Source: Chitinophagales bacterium (GTDB lineage Bacteria > Bacteroidota > Bacteroidia > Chitinophagales > Chitinophagaceae). Taken from it: a DNA stretch of 54,476 bases. Of this stretch, positions 51,985-54,476 are shown in pieces; within the stretch, counting starts at the first letter, position 1, and every line of letters begins with the position of its first letter. The notes under the pieces are model-generated. The model had not been told where the DNA came from, made no database searches, and saw nothing but the letters and a program-made list of their open reading frames with translations. The stretch spans positions 1 through 54,476 of the forward strand of contig JAATGJ010000075.1 of NCBI GenBank assembly GCA_015654695.1. Reading direction: 5' to 3'. A program made the translations under genes and the position numbers.

Positions 51985-52057
51985 ATTCCTGCTAAGTAAA
52001 AAAGCAGGAATAAATACAGGATACAGGTATTAATGACGCTGGTACCCTGTATTTTTT
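51985..52057 (+). terminator. Two adjacent hairpins, terminator of the oxidoreductase gene
   Basis: ATTCCTGCT/AGCAGGAAT (51985-51993, 52003-52011) is followed by AATACAGG/CCTGTATT (52013-52020, 52046-52053). A TTTTTT run comes right after the second stem. Together they end plus-strand transcription 45 bases after the stop. Confidence 0.75.
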
Positions 52058-52122
52058 ATTGTATTCCCGTTGTAATAAATTCAAGTTTGAATGATAGGAT
52101 AAAAGGATGCAGGAAATTTTGG

Positions 52123-52695
52123 TTAAATTTTCGCAACCTGTTTTCTTATTGCTTCCAGGTCAAAAGCGTCTGCATCCCATTTTTGGGTTTTAGCAAGTCC
52201 CAGCCATTCCTTCATTTCTTTATATTCAGGATCACGGGGATCGTTCATGATCATCTTCAGGTTTTCATATCCATGAGGGCCGCCGCAATCTTCAGGAGGA
52301 CAGGCGCCTTTGCCTGCCAGGCAATCGGCCCGAAGCAATTTATCTTCCGTTATTTTTTCAAGGGTAAGATCGTGAAACCAGTCATCACCAAAATCATAGA
52401 TGTAAGTGAATTTTTGTTTAGGCTCAGTAAATACTTCTTTTAATTTTATTTTAGCGGCATTTAATTTTTTTTCTCCTGCAAATAGCAAATCATCATCTTC
52501 CATGGGAATACCTATTTGTGGCCATGAGCCATATCCTTTTGGCGAAAACTGGAACAGGTGAGAGTTTTCCCAGCCAAAACTGATTTGTATCAATGAATGC
52601 ATCTGCAGGAAACTAAATCGTTCAGGCGCCAGCACCCTTCTCCATACAGGAGGATATGTAATGTTGCTAATCTGGATTTTAAACTGAAAAGCCAT
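52123..52695 (-). CDS. Plasmid pRiA4b ORF-3-like protein
   Basis: 190 residues. The signature of the family is clear: FQFKIQISNITYPPVWRRVL, YIYDFGDDWFHDLTLEKI, and ADCLAGKGACPPEDCGGPHG followed by YENLKMIM. The Cys residues of the last motif (about 135-147) may bind a metal. First described on a plasmid and often found near mobile elements; function unknown. Divergent from the DUF6429 gene, 63 bases apart. No transposase is adjacent. Confidence 0.9.
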   Translation of the reverse strand: MAFQFKIQISNITYPPVWRRVLAPERFSFLQMHSLIQISFGWENSHLFQFSPKGYGSWPQIGIPMEDDDLLFAGEKKLNAAKIKLKEVFTEPKQKFTYIYDFGDDWFHDLTLEKITEDKLLRADCLAGKGACPPEDCGGPHGYENLKMIMNDPRDPEYKEMKEWLGLAKTQKWDADAFDLEAIRKQVAKI

Positions 52696-52758
52696 TGACT
52701 AAAATTGATTAATAATTAAGTTCTGGTTTAAATTTGAATTTGAAAATTAGTTTCAATT

Positions 52759-52980
52759 ATGGAATCGGCCAACAAAAATAAACTGGTGCAGGAACTCACC
52801 CTGCTGCTGGTGTATCTCAGCGCATGGGAGGAAAAAACGATAACAGGTGAAATAGTACACCGGGCCTGGAAAGGATATGATTTTACTATCCTGGATCAAT
52901 TGAAGGAAAGCGGGCTTATTGATTTTTCCTTTAGGGCTAAATCACTTTCTGTTTTGGAAGAAGGTACTAAAAAGGCTTAA
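52759..52980 (+). CDS. DUF6429-family small protein
   Basis: 73 residues: ELTLLLVYLSAWEEKTITGE, then RAWKGYDFTILDQLKESGLI. This order of a helix with E-E-K and a W-K-G-Y-D-F segment fits the DUF6429 family, tentatively. Divergent from the pRiA4b ORF-3-like gene; the two families often appear close to each other, but I cannot quantify this. Cytosolic, function unknown. Confidence 0.75.
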   Translation: MESANKNKLVQELTLLLVYLSAWEEKTITGEIVHRAWKGYDFTILDQLKESGLIDFSFRAKSLSVLEEGTKKA

Positions 52981-53037
52981 ATATTACTCGCAAGGTTCGG
53001 AGATCAAAAGGGGCTTACTTCCCATAACGTAAAATAA

Positions 53038-53067
53038 AAAGGTCTCCACAAACTTATGAAGACCTTT
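53038..53067. terminator. Bidirectional terminator between convergent genes
   Basis: AAAGGTCT (53038-53045) pairs with AGACCTTT (53060-53067). On the minus strand the stem is followed by TTTATTTTA. It closes the secreted-protein gene and possibly DUF6429. Confidence 0.8.
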
Positions 53068-53083
53068 CGACATTGTGGACATT

Positions 53084-54476
53084 CTACTGTACCACCAGCT
53101 TGCTGGTGACAGATACTTTATTGGGTTCGCTGGATACTTTTAATAAATAACTTCCTTTCGCCAATTCAGGAATAGTAAAATCGGATACCTGTAGTTTAGC
53201 TGAAAGTGTTACTTCCCGTGAGCTGATCAGTTTACCTGAAAGATCGAGCAACTGCAACTGGTATTTACCTGCAGGCAGATCGTTAAACGAAACCTTTACC
53301 GTTCCCTGGGTGACAGGGTTAGGGAATATAGAAATATTATTATCATATAAAATTTCGGGTTTACCTGGCCTGGCTGTTTCTTCCGTTATCGGTGAAACAG
53401 GTTCTTCTTTTACTGCTTCTTCATTTCTCTTATCTTTCTTTCCCTTTGCAAAGGCAAGGTTGCCATTGGCAAGATCAGAGGCATTGAACACCATACCGTG
53501 TTTGGAAACTTTTTCCGCCTGTAGTGTGTTCAGGTCAAACCTGTAATAGCCTTCAGTGGATTCAGAGCTCGCCACAATCACTTTACTTCCTTCTTCTACC
53601 ATAGCGCCATTGGTACTGAAACCGGCAGGTAACCCTTTTATACTGCCGAGGTAAGCGGCTACTTTAGTTGCAATAGAAATTTTAAATACTTTCCGGTTAG
53701 CGGTAATGAGATATAAATTTTCATCCGCATCGGCGATCATATCTCCGCCAAACCCACCGGACCCATGAACGGAAGATTTTTCATTTTTTGCATCATCTGA
53801 TAATGGACCAAGATCAGTGATGGTGGGTTTTTTACCGGTAGTGAAACGGATCAGGTGGTTGCCATCATTTGTCAAGGCATAACCATCGCCATCAGAAGCT
53901 ACCACCATACGGGTGATCTGGTTGCCCGCATCACCATATCCTTTCACCAGTCCGAATACTTCATCTTCGAAATAGTAAATTTTATTTGACTTCAGGTCAA
54001 TGTACCGGAGCTGGTTAATACCCATCGGTGTATAATAGAGGCGGTCATGTTTCTTATCGAATGCCATGGCGGCTGAGTTAGTAGAGAAAGGTTTGCCGGG
54101 TTGTTCTTTTGTACGGGCGACTATCATTTGTTTCTTTGCAATTACGTTGATCCCTTGTACCTTATTCAATTCATCATCCAGGTTAATAATTTTTTTGGTT
54201 GGTGATACAGTTATAAGTTCAGTGGTATTATTAACTATATTTTTTTTCACTACGGGTTTTTTGTTGCGTGCATTCAATGCTTCTGTTTCCTGTGTGCTTT
54301 GATAGATAGATTGCAATGCTTCCCCGGTGGTAACGTCCAGCAGTTTTACTTCCTTCCAGTTTCGTCCGCCTTTTTCAGCAGCGGTAATAGCGTAACCAGT
54401 TAAGGGTTTTTGTTTCTTTTGTGCGTGAACAGAGATAATGCAGGATGTCATTACCAGCAGGAGTAGAGTTTTGGGT
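53084..54476 (-). CDS. Type IX-secreted protein with C-terminal sorting domain, 5' end outside window
   Basis: The visible frame extends to the window edge: residues TLLLLVMTSCIISVHAQ upstream of an internal ATG at 54451 are the tail of a signal peptide. At least 463 residues are visible. The middle is beta-rich and propeller-like, with repeated units (MAFDKKHDRLYYTPMGINQL, DADENLYLITANRKVFKISI). The last 80 residues are the type A sorting domain, beginning ISIFPNPVTQGTVKVSFNDL and ending LKVSSEPNKVSVTSKLVVQ. T9SS removes this domain while exporting or anchoring the rest on the cell surface. A terminator follows the stop. Confidence 0.88.
   Translation of the reverse strand, partial: PKTLLLLVMTSCIISVHAQKKQKPLTGYAITAAEKGGRNWKEVKLLDVTTGEALQSIYQSTQETEALNARNKKPVVKKNIVNNTTELITVSPTKKIINLDDELNKVQGINVIAKKQMIVARTKEQPGKPFSTNSAAMAFDKKHDRLYYTPMGINQLRYIDLKSNKIYYFEDEVFGLVKGYGDAGNQITRMVVASDGDGYALTNDGNHLIRFTTGKKPTITDLGPLSDDAKNEKSSVHGSGGFGGDMIADADENLYLITANRKVFKISIATKVAAYLGSIKGLPAGFSTNGAMVEEGSKVIVASSESTEGYYRFDLNTLQAEKVSKHGMVFNASDLANGNLAFAKGKKDKRNEEAVKEEPVSPITEETARPGKPEILYDNNISIFPNPVTQGTVKVSFNDLPAGKYQLQLLDLSGKLISSREVTLSAKLQVSDFTIPELAKGSYLLKVSSEPNKVSVTSKLVVQ

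Noticed and set aside
52033-52443. Plus-strand frame of 136 residues opposite the pRiA4b ORF-3-like gene
   Set aside because: It overlaps a clear family protein and contains only shadow residues.

Overview
The window looks like chromosomal DNA of a Bacteroidota bacterium, most likely a Chitinophagaceae-type member. The evidence is the Bacteroidota promoter form (TAnnTTTG, sometimes with TTTG 19 bases upstream), the block rpmB-rpmG-DUF4295-ftsY followed by rimO (DUF4295 is a Bacteroidota family), a type IX secretion C-terminal signal, LytS/LytTR signalling, lipoproteins with short lipoboxes, and many DinB, VOC and AGE family genes. No rRNA, tRNA, CRISPR array, transposase or integrase is visible.

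Layout. 1-5060: a cluster of interspersed repeats, then prfB read through a programmed +1 frameshift, pruA (proline to glutamate) and lpdA on the other strand. 5600-13650: small unknown proteins, a decayed M1-peptidase N-terminus next to an intact exported M1 metallopeptidase, a lipoprotein, YccF, DinB, an exported AGE-type epimerase and a GlcG/HbpS-like protein. 13940-19780: sugar chemistry, with a glucosyl-3-phosphoglycerate-synthase-like enzyme fused to a HAD phosphatase, two Gfo/Idh/MocA oxidoreductases and a medium-chain dehydrogenase. 19940-31500: accessory region with two YhcG-type PD-(D/E)XK nucleases, a structured intergenic segment, a frameshifted secreted-protein gene, an OLD-family ATPase/nuclease, membrane proteins and an esterase. 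31970-39770: core block (rpmB, rpmG, DUF4295, ftsY, rimO, ppk1) interrupted by an ABC transporter pair on the opposite strand. 39790-54476: ankyrin, VOC, DinB and hydrolase genes, DUF5990 between copies of the 3' end of a LytTR regulator gene, the LytTR/LytS pair, a hemerythrin protein, a PIN toxin-antitoxin pair, a third Gfo/Idh/MocA enzyme, a pRiA4b ORF-3-like gene opposite DUF6429, and a type IX-secreted protein cut by the window edge.

The most unusual signal concerns palindromes inside genes. Both YhcG-type genes carry a 27-29 base palindrome in the same reading frame at the same protein position, just before the conserved S-W/F-T-H motif. In the second gene it occurs three times with in-frame spacing of 69 and 93 bases, lengthening the protein. 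A different 21-base palindrome is inserted in frame in the ATPase domain of the LytS-like kinase and has a relative in the lpdA leader. Other leads are the synthase-phosphatase fusion, an orphan terminator between divergent genes, a 54-residue Cys/His protein, and a PIN toxin whose ATG frame stops after five codons.
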